From JACPFV01 sp038043245 (GTDB lineage: Bacteria > Pseudomonadota > Gammaproteobacteria > Nevskiales > Nevskiaceae): a stretch of DNA of 64,000 nucleotides. Below are positions 8,528 through 15,741 of the stretch, piece after piece; within the stretch, counting starts at the first letter, position 1; every line of letters begins with the position of its first letter. The DNA lies in the NCBI GenBank assembly GCA_038043245.1, contig JBBTCH010000001.1:186001-250000 (forward strand). Reading direction: 5' to 3'. The notes beneath the pieces are model-generated. The model was not told the DNA's origin and ran no database searches. It worked only from the letters and a program-made list of their open reading frames with translations. The position numbers were made by a program, and so were the translations under genes.

Positions 8528-10000
8528 ATGAGTCAACAGGATTTCGGTATCAGCGGGCTTTCTGTTTTCGTGCCGCCGTATCGCGTGCAGTTGCAAGACT
8601 GGTGCCAATGGACCGGCGGCGACTGGGCCAAGATCAGCGCCGTGGTCGGTCACAGCTTCCGGTTGCGCGGGCCGGAAGACAGCGTCTACACCATGGCGGC
8701 GCAGGCCGCGTTGCGACTGATCATTGATAACAAGGTGGACCCGACGCGGGTCGGCTACCTCGCGCTGGCGACCGAATCGAGCAGCGACAACGCGATTGGC
8801 GCGGTGATCGTGCGCGGACTGTTGGATCAGGCGCTCGAAGCGCACGGTTTGCCGCCGCTGTCGCGCAACTGCGAAGTGCCGGAACTGAAGCAGGCCTGCA
8901 TTGCCGGCCTCTATGGTGTGAAAGGTGCCATCCGCTATCTGGCGCATGACGGCGCAGGGCGCTGCGCGATCGTCGTCAGTGCCGATGCCGCCGAATACGA
9001 ACTTGGCAGCACCGGCGAACCGACGCAGGGCGCCGGCGCGGTGGCGACCCTGGTTGAGCAGAATCCGAAACTGCTGGCGCTGGATTTGGCGCAATCGGGT
9101 AGCGCCTCTAATTACCGCATCGCCGATTTCCGCAAGCCCTTCGTGCGCTATGCCGAGCAGGAGCCGGGCACGCACGGGCGGCTGACCGACTTCCCGGTGT
9201 TCAACGGTAAATATTCCACCGCCTGTTACTTGGACGAAGTGATCTGCGCCTTCGACGCCATGTTCACGCGCCGCAAAGGTGCACGCGCGCAGTACCTGCG
9301 CGAACTCGCCGCTGCCTTCATGCACCGCCCGTACCGACACATGCCAGTGTCGGCGTGGACGATGGCGTATCTATTCGCGCTCGGTGCGGATGGCGGCAAG
9401 GAACACGAAGAGCTCGCCGGCTACTGCGCTGCCGTGCAGCAGCCGTTGGAAAAAGTTCTGGAGGAAATGCGTAGCCGCCCGCGCATCGCCAGTGACATCG
9501 AGAAAGGCATCGCGCCCGACGAGCCGTATCCGCTGACCGCGCTGGTGATGAAGGCCTTCCGCAAGAGCGCGGCCTACAAGGCCGTGGTCGAGGACAAGCT
9601 GCAGCTCGGCGCCGATCTGATGATGAACCTCGGCAATCTCTATACCGCCGCGCTGCCGGCCTGGCTGGCTGCGGGCTTCGAGGACGCGTTGGATAAATCC
9701 GTAGAGTTGACCGGTCGGCAGATCCTGCTGGTCGGCTACGGCAGCGGCGACGCCGCCGACGCCATCCCCGCGCGTGTGATGCCGGGCTGGGAAAAAGCCG
9801 CTGTACGCATCGGCCTTAAAGCCAGTCTCGGTGGTGCAGTGGATCTATCGCAGGACGGCTACCGCACCCTGCATGGCGGCGATGCCGCGAGTGAAACTTC
9901 TTCGTTGGTGCGCAAAGGATTCCTGGTTCGTCACGCGGGTCACACCCAGACCCCGCGTTTTACCGATACCGGCATCGAATACTACGAATACAGGCGCTAA
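8528..10000 (+). CDS. mvaS: Hydroxymethylglutaryl-CoA synthase
   Basis: This 490-residue thiolase-fold enzyme is predicted to condense acetyl-CoA and acetoacetyl-CoA to HMG-CoA. Catalytic residues can be placed: Glu83 in LATESSSD, Cys124 in LKQACIAGLYG and His266 in FMHRPYRHMP. A VGYGSGDAAD loop lies further on. It is about 100 residues longer than typical bacterial MvaS; the extra length includes a C-terminal tail after the GSG loop. A good ribosome site (AAGGAG) precedes the ATG. As the first pathway enzyme and last gene, it completes the mevalonate route in this cluster. A polyketide HMG-synthase-like role is less likely, because no acyl-carrier genes are nearby. Confidence 0.88.
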   Translation: MSQQDFGISGLSVFVPPYRVQLQDWCQWTGGDWAKISAVVGHSFRLRGPEDSVYTMAAQAALRLIIDNKVDPTRVGYLALATESSSDNAIGAVIVRGLLDQALEAHGLPPLSRNCEVPELKQACIAGLYGVKGAIRYLAHDGAGRCAIVVSADAAEYELGSTGEPTQGAGAVATLVEQNPKLLALDLAQSGSASNYRIADFRKPFVRYAEQEPGTHGRLTDFPVFNGKYSTACYLDEVICAFDAMFTRRKGARAQYLRELAAAFMHRPYRHMPVSAWTMAYLFALGADGGKEHEELAGYCAAVQQPLEKVLEEMRSRPRIASDIEKGIAPDEPYPLTALVMKAFRKSAAYKAVVEDKLQLGADLMMNLGNLYTAALPAWLAAGFEDALDKSVELTGRQILLVGYGSGDAADAIPARVMPGWEKAAVRIGLKASLGGAVDLSQDGYRTLHGGDAASETSSLVRKGFLVRHAGHTQTPRFTDTGIEYYEYRR

Positions 10001-10030
10001 GGAACCTCTGCATAGGTTGATTCCGCCCAT

Positions 10031-10190
10031 GGTTCGACAAGCCTGTCCTGAGCATCGTCGAAGGGCTCACCACGAACGGAATCAATAACACTACCGTTCA
10101 CCCTGAGCTTTTCGATTCCACCCCGTTCGTGCTGAGCGTAGCGGCTTTTGCGAAGTCGAAGCAGGACGGGGCTACGCTCACGACTACCGC
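10031..10190. repeat. Dispersed intergenic repeat fragments
   Basis: The stretch 10031-10080 contains GGTTCGACAAG, TCGTCGAAGGGCTCACC and CACGAACGG. The same family recurs at 21691-21765 and 31631-31663. From 10098 to 10190 a second, degraded copy follows (CCTGAGCTTTTCGA, CCCCGTTCGTG and a CGAAGTCGAAGCAGG arm). These copies fill the gap between the mevalonate operon and the next minus-strand gene; I see no gene here. Confidence 0.6.
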
Positions 10191-10195
10191 GCTTC

Positions 10196-10612
10196 TCACT
10201 TAATGCAGATTGCAGTCGTTCCAGCAGTGCGTGCTTGTAACGCGGCGGCTTCGCACCTGGCTTCGGCCTCGGCGCGCGACATTCCACTGAAGATGTACCG
10301 ATGCGTGCCCATTGAGTAGTATGGAGCGAAGTATTTTTGATTGGACCAGACGGCCTTGTAGTCCGAAATGTCGTTCGTGCAAGACTGAAAGTCGATGCGA
10401 CAGGTAGGGCAATCGAGCTTCATATTCGAGTGATATGTCTCGATGAGTTTTCGGCAGTCAGCCGCCTTGTAACCCATTATTACAACCATCTTTGCGCCTG
10501 AGCCGCTGTCAAATTGCGCGATGGCGTATTTATAGTCAGCAGCACGCGAAGGGCCGCAGAAAATGACCGCAAAGATTGCGGACCACATGGCGAGTAGGCG
10601 AATCTTTGGCAT
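10196..10612 (-). CDS. Hypothetical secreted cysteine-containing protein
   Basis: This 138-residue protein is not recognised. It opens with a classical signal peptide (MPKIRLLAMWSAIFAVIFCG, probable cleavage after SRA). The mature part is about 115 residues and contains several cysteines, including a CPTC pair and CTND, CEAAA and CIK positions that could form disulfides. The likely location is the periplasm. It ends inside the repeat-rich zone, and its composition is less G+C-rich than the operon to the left. It may be part of the accessory island. No function is proposed. Confidence 0.6.
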   Translation of the reverse strand: MPKIRLLAMWSAIFAVIFCGPSRAADYKYAIAQFDSGSGAKMVVIMGYKAADCRKLIETYHSNMKLDCPTCRIDFQSCTNDISDYKAVWSNQKYFAPYYSMGTHRYIFSGMSRAEAEARCEAAALQARTAGTTAICIK

Positions 10613-10701
10613 GAGTAACCTCTGTTGTTAGGCCCAGCGCTGTTGTTTAATCGGAATCCGGTTTCGGGGGGAATTACCCTAAAAGTGTATCAGTGCTCCA
10701 G

Positions 10702-10728
10702 AAAAAACGGCCCGAAAGGGCCGTTTTT
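10702..10728. terminator. Rho-independent terminator, bidirectional
   Basis: The stem ACGGCCC/GGGCCGT with a GAAA loop is flanked by A-runs on one side and T5 on the other, so it can stop transcription in either direction. On the minus strand it would end the DUF2628 transcript before the secreted-protein gene. Confidence 0.8.
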
Positions 10729-10760
10729 GCATCCAAGCGGGTGGGTTGTTTTCAGTAGGC

Positions 10761-10847
10761 GTAGGGCGGGTTAGCGACGCAGGAGCGTAACTCACCATGC
10801 TTTGTTGTTGGTGCCATTCGCGACAGGCGGGTCACGATCCGCCCTAC
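10761..10847. repeat. Inverted-repeat intergenic element
   Basis: The 9-base arms GTAGGGCGG (10761-10769) and CCGCCCTAC (10839-10847) bound an 87-bp element that includes GGGTTAGCGACGC and GCGGGTCACGATCC segments. It looks like a small non-coding palindromic element of the kind dispersed in gammaproteobacterial genomes. It sits immediately downstream of the DUF2628 gene, where an attC would be expected if that gene were an intact cassette. Confidence 0.6.
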
Positions 10848-10862
10848 CGCGCTAAATGGATT

Positions 10863-11819
10863 TTATTCTTTTAAAACTACTGGAATTCCGTACGCTCTAT
10901 GTTGTACCAAGTAGCCAGTTTGATAGTTCCATTTGACAGGCATGTTTATAGACATAATTGTCTTTGGAGGCACTGATACATCAGCGCTGTAATTTTCAGT
11001 ATATGCAGGCGCTGTACTATGGCCGTTAAGAACATCTACATGCTGCTGGGAATTGATTAGAGTTATACCGATATTCTTGACTTCCCAACTGCTTGTACTG
11101 TTGTAAATTTCCACAAGGATTTCGCCATTGGCAGATAAGCCTTTAGTGCTTATTGCCACGGCAGCGGTAAGGTCAATTAGCTGCGCCGTTGTCGGCACGT
11201 TTTGCGTGGTTGGTTGCTGTTCTTGCGACGGTCTAGGGGGCGGGGTAACAGGCGTCAACCCCGCCACAGCAGGTGCAGAAGGTACATTCCCAGATTGCGG
11301 ACTGATGACGAGCTCAGACTGTGGGATTACTTTCGATGCCGCATGTTTTTGGTGATCTACATAAGCAGGAATGGCAATGGCGGCCAAGATGCCGATAGCT
11401 AGAACCGAGCCGAAGACCCAAACAACCCATGTATGTACTCCGCCTTTGTGGCGCAAGAGCTCTTGTAGCCTGAGTTCATCGTTGACATACGCCTGAGCGT
11501 TCGCGATTTTGTTCCTTACGCTGTTGCGATACAGGGAGTCTGCATAGATCGTGAACGCAATCCACGGTGCAAAGAAAATGACGGCCCCCAATCCTGGGGA
11601 ACCGCCTTTCTCGACAAGGCTTGAGAGAGCAGCGACGCCCCAAAAAGCAAAGAACCATCCGTACATCTTTCGATAGAGCGCCCAAACGCCTCCACAAAGA
11701 AAGGCGGGCCAGTTCCAGCTGGCCTTTAGACCAGGTCCGTATTTGTCAAATTCCTCAAACTTCGTGAGGTAATAGATACGATTCTTTTCGCCGAGAAAGG
11801 CTTCATACAGATGTTGCAT
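10863..11819 (-). CDS. DUF2628-like membrane protein
   Basis: This is a 318-residue protein. The N-terminal region carries the DUF2628 pattern (YYLTKFEEFDKYG, then SWNWPAFLCGGVWALYRKMY), followed by two or three membrane helices. A further helix lies around residues 145-165. A Pro/Gln/Thr-rich linker leads to a C-terminal domain of about 100 residues that I do not recognise. ATG 11819 is preferred because AAGGAAGA is correctly spaced before it; the ATG five codons upstream lies within that ribosome site. The lower G+C and position in the cassette-like series suggest acquisition by transfer. Function is unknown. Confidence 0.65.
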   Translation of the reverse strand: MQHLYEAFLGEKNRIYYLTKFEEFDKYGPGLKASWNWPAFLCGGVWALYRKMYGWFFAFWGVAALSSLVEKGGSPGLGAVIFFAPWIAFTIYADSLYRNSVRNKIANAQAYVNDELRLQELLRHKGGVHTWVVWVFGSVLAIGILAAIAIPAYVDHQKHAASKVIPQSELVISPQSGNVPSAPAVAGLTPVTPPPRPSQEQQPTTQNVPTTAQLIDLTAAVAISTKGLSANGEILVEIYNSTSSWEVKNIGITLINSQQHVDVLNGHSTAPAYTENYSADVSVPPKTIMSINMPVKWNYQTGYLVQHRAYGIPVVLKE

Positions 11820-11832
11820 GGTTTCTTCCTTC

Positions 11833-11938
11833 ATTTAATCATGTCGAGCGCGATGGCTTTGGCTTGAAAAATCGCACTCGTAAGCGGCACAAGCGCAGTG
11901 ATGCCGCGTCCGCTTGAGCGAGTGGCTAGGCGTTGATC
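11833..11938 (-). mobile_element. Degenerate attC-like palindrome (candidate)
   Basis: On the minus strand the stretch starts with GATCAACGCCTAGC at the stop of the upstream gene. It contains the imperfect palindrome CACTCG..AAGCGG / CCGCTT..CGAGTG with unpaired bases on one arm, and ends in ATTAAAT just before the ribosome site of the DUF2628 gene. The layout (stop codon, palindrome, next start) resembles an attC, but the terminal core is ATTAAAT rather than GTTRRRY, so it is at best decayed. Confidence 0.3.
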
Positions 11939-12372
11939 GCATCTATGAGCCTGTTAACGTGCTTGAGTGCCTGCATGTACTGGTGCTCGTCTTTGTCGGA
12001 ATACAGTACATGAGCGAAGCGATAGAAACGACGCTCTTCAGGAAGGTTGTACTTGTCATCTTTTGTGTACTCCTTCCAGGCTTTATCTACGGGGCCTTGC
12101 TGTTCTTTGGGAATAACAGACCTGAGCTTGATATAAGCCGCAAAGTGAACGGGGTGCCCGGCCTGCAAAATACTCAACGCTTCACCCACCCCTATTTCAG
12201 TGATCTTGGATTGGAGTTTAATGATTGTATCGGTGAAAGAGGCGGCAAATTCTGCTTTGGCCTGTTGGGCGAGCAAATCTCTAGCGGCCTTTCTGGAAAG
12301 ATGAGCGCCATACCAGACGCCAGAGATTGCGCCGATCACGCCAATAATGGTGGAAATAATCTCATTGCACAT
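11926..12372 (-). CDS. Hypothetical membrane-anchored protein
   Basis: This 148-residue protein is not recognised. An N-terminal hydrophobic helix (about residues 5-22) is followed by a charged helical region rich in Ala, Lys and Glu (HLSRKAARDLLAQQAKAEFA), suggesting a membrane anchor with a cytoplasmic helical domain. It reads as genuine coding sequence, unlike the overlapping plus-strand frame. The stop codon TAG lies at the edge of a degenerate attC-like palindrome, and the start lies 78 bp after the core of a well-formed attC. That is cassette-like placement. Confidence 0.55.
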   Translation of the reverse strand: MCNEIISTIIGVIGAISGVWYGAHLSRKAARDLLAQQAKAEFAASFTDTIIKLQSKITEIGVGEALSILQAGHPVHFAAYIKLRSVIPKEQQGPVDKAWKEYTKDDKYNLPEERRFYRFAHVLYSDKDEHQYMQALKHVNRLIDAINA

Positions 12373-12449
12373 TTGCGTTATTTCGAAGCAGGCATATCTG
12401 GACTTGTCGTGGCTCTAGGTATGACCGGTGTCGGATTTTCAATAGCAGC

Positions 12450-12524
12450 ACTTAACGTCGGCGTTCACGCCGCGGGCCGAGCGCGCAGGGCGAGGGCCGT
12501 CGCGCGTGAAACGCCTTGTTATGT
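12450..12524 (-). mobile_element. Integron attC recombination site
   Basis: Read on the minus strand, the order is R'' ACATAAC (12524-12518), L'' GGCGTTTCACGC (12515-12504), a 33-base G+C-rich loop, L' GCGTGAACGCC (12470-12460) and R' GTTAAGT (12456-12450). R' fits GTTRRRY exactly. R'' pairs with it at six of seven positions, and the L arms pair fully except for one extra base on one side. An unpaired base of this kind is the hallmark that lets integrase choose the strand. The upstream gene's TAA stop is embedded in R''. No integrase gene is in the window. Confidence 0.72.
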
Positions 12525-13259
12525 GCGCTTACGTGCATGGGTTGGATCCGTGATGAATCCGGGATCAATTCCAGAAGCGGTCACAAACGCGTGCATGAAT
12601 GTTTCGCAGGTACGGACAGCCCATTTGGCACACTCCTTAGTTAGTACACCATCCGGAAATGTGGCTTCCTTCTTCAAGCCGAGAGCTGGTTTTAGCTTCC
12701 TAACGATGTCCTGCTGAGATGAGTAGTCAAACTCCTCCCCCTCGACAAAGGTGGTTACCCGGCCCGGAATTGGATGCACCAATATGTTTCTCAACATCCT
12801 CACGAGGTTGGCCGCCTGATACGGGTTGATTCCTTTGTCCATCTCGGGTTTGCCCAATATGCGGAGGAGCATGTTGTACTGCTGCAATGTGTTGCTCGCT
12901 TCACGCGGCTGAAGTCCTTCTTGGCCGATGGTATGGAACACCTTTCGTTCGGCCTCGTCGAGAGGGCTGTTTTTCTCAAGCGCATTGAGATGAACGATTT
13001 CGTTTAAAGCCGCCTCTAGTGATGCATAGGCGAGAATGATGGCCCCGTAGATATAGGCGCGGAGTTGCCAGTGTGTACCCGAGGTGTCTTCCGTGGCTTG
13101 CGCGGAGTTATTCATTACGCGAGCCGCTTGGCGCAGCTCAAAAGCGAAAGTGTATTCAGTCTCAATGCTCTGAACGTGCGTATCTCCTTTGTCGTCAGAG
13201 ACTATGACGACATGAGTGCCCCGATCGGCGACGGGGGCCTTTCGCTTATCAGCGCACAT
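12519..13259 (-). CDS. Cassette-borne HEPN-like protein
   Basis: This 246-residue protein is mostly helical. The central region (YGAIILAYASLEAALNEIV) followed by RMLRNILVHP gives an RX4H motif in the RNxxxH form. Such motifs mark HEPN-fold ribonucleases of toxin and defence systems. The family call rests on this motif and the helical pattern only. The proposed start at 13259 lies within GTTATGT, a core-like heptamer, and the TAA stop lies inside the attC R'' core, so the gene fills the space between two recombination-type sequences. Upstream in-frame codons run into the radical SAM gene in another frame and are not coding. Base composition is lower in G+C than neighbouring core genes. Confidence 0.6.
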   Translation of the reverse strand: MCADKRKAPVADRGTHVVIVSDDKGDTHVQSIETEYTFAFELRQAARVMNNSAQATEDTSGTHWQLRAYIYGAIILAYASLEAALNEIVHLNALEKNSPLDEAERKVFHTIGQEGLQPREASNTLQQYNMLLRILGKPEMDKGINPYQAANLVRMLRNILVHPIPGRVTTFVEGEEFDYSSQQDIVRKLKPALGLKKEATFPDGVLTKECAKWAVRTCETFMHAFVTASGIDPGFITDPTHARKRT

Positions 13260-13295
13260 AACGCAGATTAGACGACAAAAGTGCCGGATAATCTG
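13256..13295 (-). repeat. Inverted repeat and core-like heptamer upstream of the HEPN-like gene
   Basis: CAGATTA and TAATCTG (13264-13270 and 13289-13295) form a 7-base stem with an 18-base loop in the 57-bp gap between the radical SAM gene and the HEPN-like gene. GTTATGT (minus strand, 13262-13256) follows and contains the start codon. This may be the remains of a recombination site or simply a transcription stop for the radical SAM gene. Confidence 0.3.
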
Positions 13296-13315
13296 GAAGC
13301 TGCACGTAATTCGTT

Positions 13316-14443
13316 TTAGACGTTTCCGATCCAGCCACGTTCCTGCCAGACGGTTTTCAGTGAGGTCAGGTTGCGGCTGTCGAAGAATGCCTTGCCCGCT
13401 GCTTTGAAGTCGCCTTTCTTGAGGCCGTTGTAGGTGTCGCTGGCGGCGATGGCGATGTGTTGCAGCACGCTGGGGTCTCGGTAGCAGTCGATCATGCAGC
13501 GCGTGCAGCCGTCGCGGATGATCTTGGTCTGGTCGAACTCGTAGATGCTGCACATGGGTGATTCCCAGTAGTGACAGCGGTATAGGTTCAGGTTCCAGTC
13601 CAGATAAAAATACTTGTGGCCGCCGAGGCAGCCGAACTGTTCCTTCTCTCCGCGCAGATGGCGTTGCATGTCGGTGAGCGAGGCGAAGGGGTTTTCGATG
13701 TGCACGTCGCCCTTCTTCTTCAGCGCCTTGATCTTGTCGAAGATGCCGATCAGGTCCTCGGTCTTGTGGTCCACCAGCTTGGAGTCGCTGAAGCTGAGGT
13801 AGGACGAGGCGAGTTTGGTCAGCGGGTAGCTGAAGGTGCAGCGCGAAAATCCCAGTTCATTGAGGAAGGCCGGCAACTTGTCGTAGTCCTCGATCAGGTG
13901 GCTGACGGTGATGCTGGCGGTGGACTGGATGCCCAGCAGTTTCAAAACCCGGTTGGCTTCCTTGATCTTGGCGCAGACCTTGGGCAAGCCGCGGTTCTTC
14001 TCGTGCTTGGCGACGTCGTGCGCGTCCACCGACATCACCACGCTTGAAAGACCATCTGAGACCAGATCGCGGATGTCCTGCTCGTCCCACAGCGAGCCGT
14101 TGGTGCAGATCATCGGGCGGATGCCGGCAGCGGCGGCATAGCGCACCATCGGTCGGATGTCCTTGTGGGCCAGCGGCTCACCGCCGACGAACAGCATGTA
14201 GCCGATGTGGTTGCGAACGGCGATGTCGATCACATCGCGCGCTTGCTGCAGGGTCACGCTCTTCCAATGCGCGTGATCGAAGCGGTCCACCGCGAAATTA
14301 CAGAAATCGCACTTGGCGTTGCAGATATTGGTGATCGCAAACTGGATTTGCCCTGGCCCGCCGTGGTCTAGTGCCTCTTTGGTCAGCTGCCAGCCGCTTT
14401 TGCGCGGGACGACGGGAGCGAGAGCCTGTGTTGCTGATTCCAT
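13316..14443 (-). CDS. Radical SAM protein with SPASM-like C-terminus
   Basis: This 375-residue enzyme has the [4Fe-4S] motif CNAKCDFC (Cys41, Cys45, Cys48) and the SAM-binding GGEPLAHKD. The last third contains a cysteine cluster (GCLGGHK, YRCHYW, PMCSIY, GCTRCMIDC) that could bind auxiliary iron-sulfur clusters as in SPASM or twitch domains. The substrate is unknown. It is transcribed away from miaA with about 40 bp between starts. The ATG at 14443 is taken because similarity to radical SAM proteins begins there; the 37 preceding codons are basic and uninformative. A link to the hopanoid genes is possible but only positional. Confidence 0.75.
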   Translation of the reverse strand: MESATQALAPVVPRKSGWQLTKEALDHGGPGQIQFAITNICNAKCDFCNFAVDRFDHAHWKSVTLQQARDVIDIAVRNHIGYMLFVGGEPLAHKDIRPMVRYAAAAGIRPMICTNGSLWDEQDIRDLVSDGLSSVVMSVDAHDVAKHEKNRGLPKVCAKIKEANRVLKLLGIQSTASITVSHLIEDYDKLPAFLNELGFSRCTFSYPLTKLASSYLSFSDSKLVDHKTEDLIGIFDKIKALKKKGDVHIENPFASLTDMQRHLRGEKEQFGCLGGHKYFYLDWNLNLYRCHYWESPMCSIYEFDQTKIIRDGCTRCMIDCYRDPSVLQHIAIAASDTYNGLKKGDFKAAGKAFFDSRNLTSLKTVWQERGWIGNV

Positions 14444-14484
14444 GAGAGATTTTTCGAGAGATTTGGATTGCCGGCGGAGTTTAC

Positions 14485-15414
14485 ATGAGCGTGGTGTTTC
14501 TAATGGGTCCGACTGCCAGCGGAAAAACCGCGCTGGCGATGGAGCTGGCCGCACGTTTTCCTTGCGAAATCATCTGCGTGGATTCGGCGCAGGTCTATCG
14601 CGGCATGGACATCGGTACCGCCAAGCCGACGTTGGCGCAACGCGCGCAGGTGCCGCATCACCTGCTGGATCTGTGTGAACCCTCCGAGATCTATTCGGCC
14701 GCGCGATTTTGTGACGACGCCGTAAAAGCCATCGCTCAAATCAGTGCGCGTGGAAAGCTGCCGCTGCTGGTCGGCGGCACGATGCTGTACTTCAGGACCC
14801 TGCAGGAAGGGTTGAGTCCGTTGCCGCGCGCGGATGCCGCTGTGCGTCAGCGCATCGCGCAACAGGCGAGGATCCACGGCTGGCCGGCTTTGCATGCTCG
14901 GCTGGGGCAGCTCGATGCGCCCACGGCAGCGAAACTCAAGCCGAACGACTCGCAGCGCATTCAGCGTGCGCTGGAAGTTTATGAGCTCAGCGGTCAACCG
15001 TTGAGCGCTTTGCAGGCCGTTGGTCGCAGCGGCGGGTTGGCGGGGCCGATTGTGAAAATCGGTCTATGCCCCGCGCAGCGCGACGTTCTGCATCAGCGCA
15101 TCGCCGAGCGGTTTCATCAGTTGATGCAGCAGGGATTCCTTGACGAGGTTCGGCGGCTGCATGCGACCGCTGGCTTGAATCCAGACCTGCCATCGCTGCG
15201 TAGTGTTGGTTACCGCCAGCTGTGGGCGCATCTGGAGGGTCAGTACGATCTGCCCACCGCGATCGAGCGCGGCGTCGCGGCGACGCGGCAACTGGCCAAG
15301 CGGCAGATCACGTGGCTGCGTTCGGAATCACAGCTGAATAATTTAGACCCGTCGGAACCAAATCTCGTGGGTAAAGTCCTACGGGCACTCGAAGCGGGTG
15401 CAGAACAGGGCTGA
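14485..15414 (+). CDS. miaA: tRNA dimethylallyltransferase MiaA
   Basis: This is a 309-residue P-loop enzyme that transfers the dimethylallyl group from DMAPP to A37 of tRNAs reading UNN codons. The P-loop is GPTASGKTALA, followed by DSAQVYRGMDIGTAKP, both characteristic. GGCGGAG precedes the ATG. It heads the usual miaA-hfq-hflX-hflK-hflC order. Its DMAPP substrate is the product of the mevalonate/Idi cluster only a few kilobases away, a functional link worth noting. Confidence 0.96.
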   Translation: MSVVFLMGPTASGKTALAMELAARFPCEIICVDSAQVYRGMDIGTAKPTLAQRAQVPHHLLDLCEPSEIYSAARFCDDAVKAIAQISARGKLPLLVGGTMLYFRTLQEGLSPLPRADAAVRQRIAQQARIHGWPALHARLGQLDAPTAAKLKPNDSQRIQRALEVYELSGQPLSALQAVGRSGGLAGPIVKIGLCPAQRDVLHQRIAERFHQLMQQGFLDEVRRLHATAGLNPDLPSLRSVGYRQLWAHLEGQYDLPTAIERGVAATRQLAKRQITWLRSESQLNNLDPSEPNLVGKVLRALEAGAEQG

Positions 15415-15466
15415 TAAACTTTCTGCCCGCTGTACCACAAGAGCCAACAAGCACAAGGAAATAACA

Positions 15467-15727
15467 ATGTCCAAAGGCCAGACTTTGCAGGAACCGTTTC
15501 TCAACGCGCTGCGTAAAGAGCGCATCCCGGTCTCGATCTACCTCGTCAACGGCATCAAGCTGCAAGGCCATGTCGAGTCGTTCGACCAGTTTGTCGTGCT
15601 GCTGAAAAACAGCGTCAGCCAGATGGTTTACAAGCACGCGATCTCGACCGTGGTGCCGGCGCGTGCGGTGCACGTCTCCGAAGACACCGGTGAAGTGACC
15701 ACTGACTCGACTGCCAACGCGCACTAA
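15467..15727 (+). CDS. hfq: RNA chaperone Hfq
   Basis: This 86-residue Sm-like protein assembles as a hexamer and pairs small RNAs with mRNAs. The start region SKGQTLQEPFLNALRKERIP and the Sm2 segment YKHAISTVVP are nearly invariant in the family. Lys57/His58-type residues of the proximal face are present in YKHA. AAGGAA lies upstream of ATG 15467; a longer in-frame extension overlapping miaA is not credible. The C-terminal tail is short, as in many non-enteric species. Confidence 0.97.
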   Translation: MSKGQTLQEPFLNALRKERIPVSIYLVNGIKLQGHVESFDQFVVLLKNSVSQMVYKHAISTVVPARAVHVSEDTGEVTTDSTANAH

Positions 15728-15741
15728 CATCCCAAACACTG

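Noticed and set aside
10613..10640. GTTAGGC core-like heptamer before the secreted-protein gene
   Set aside because: It fits GTTRRRY, but no matching R''/L'' arms are found at the right distance on either strand, so it is not called an attC.
11914..12717. 267-codon plus-strand frame across the cassette region
   Set aside because: It runs antisense to the membrane-anchored protein and through the attC site. The minus-strand product has a credible anchor and helical composition, and this one does not.
13260..13553. N-terminal extension of the HEPN-like gene
   Set aside because: It would overlap the radical SAM gene in another frame and is Arg/His/Gln-rich shadow sequence.
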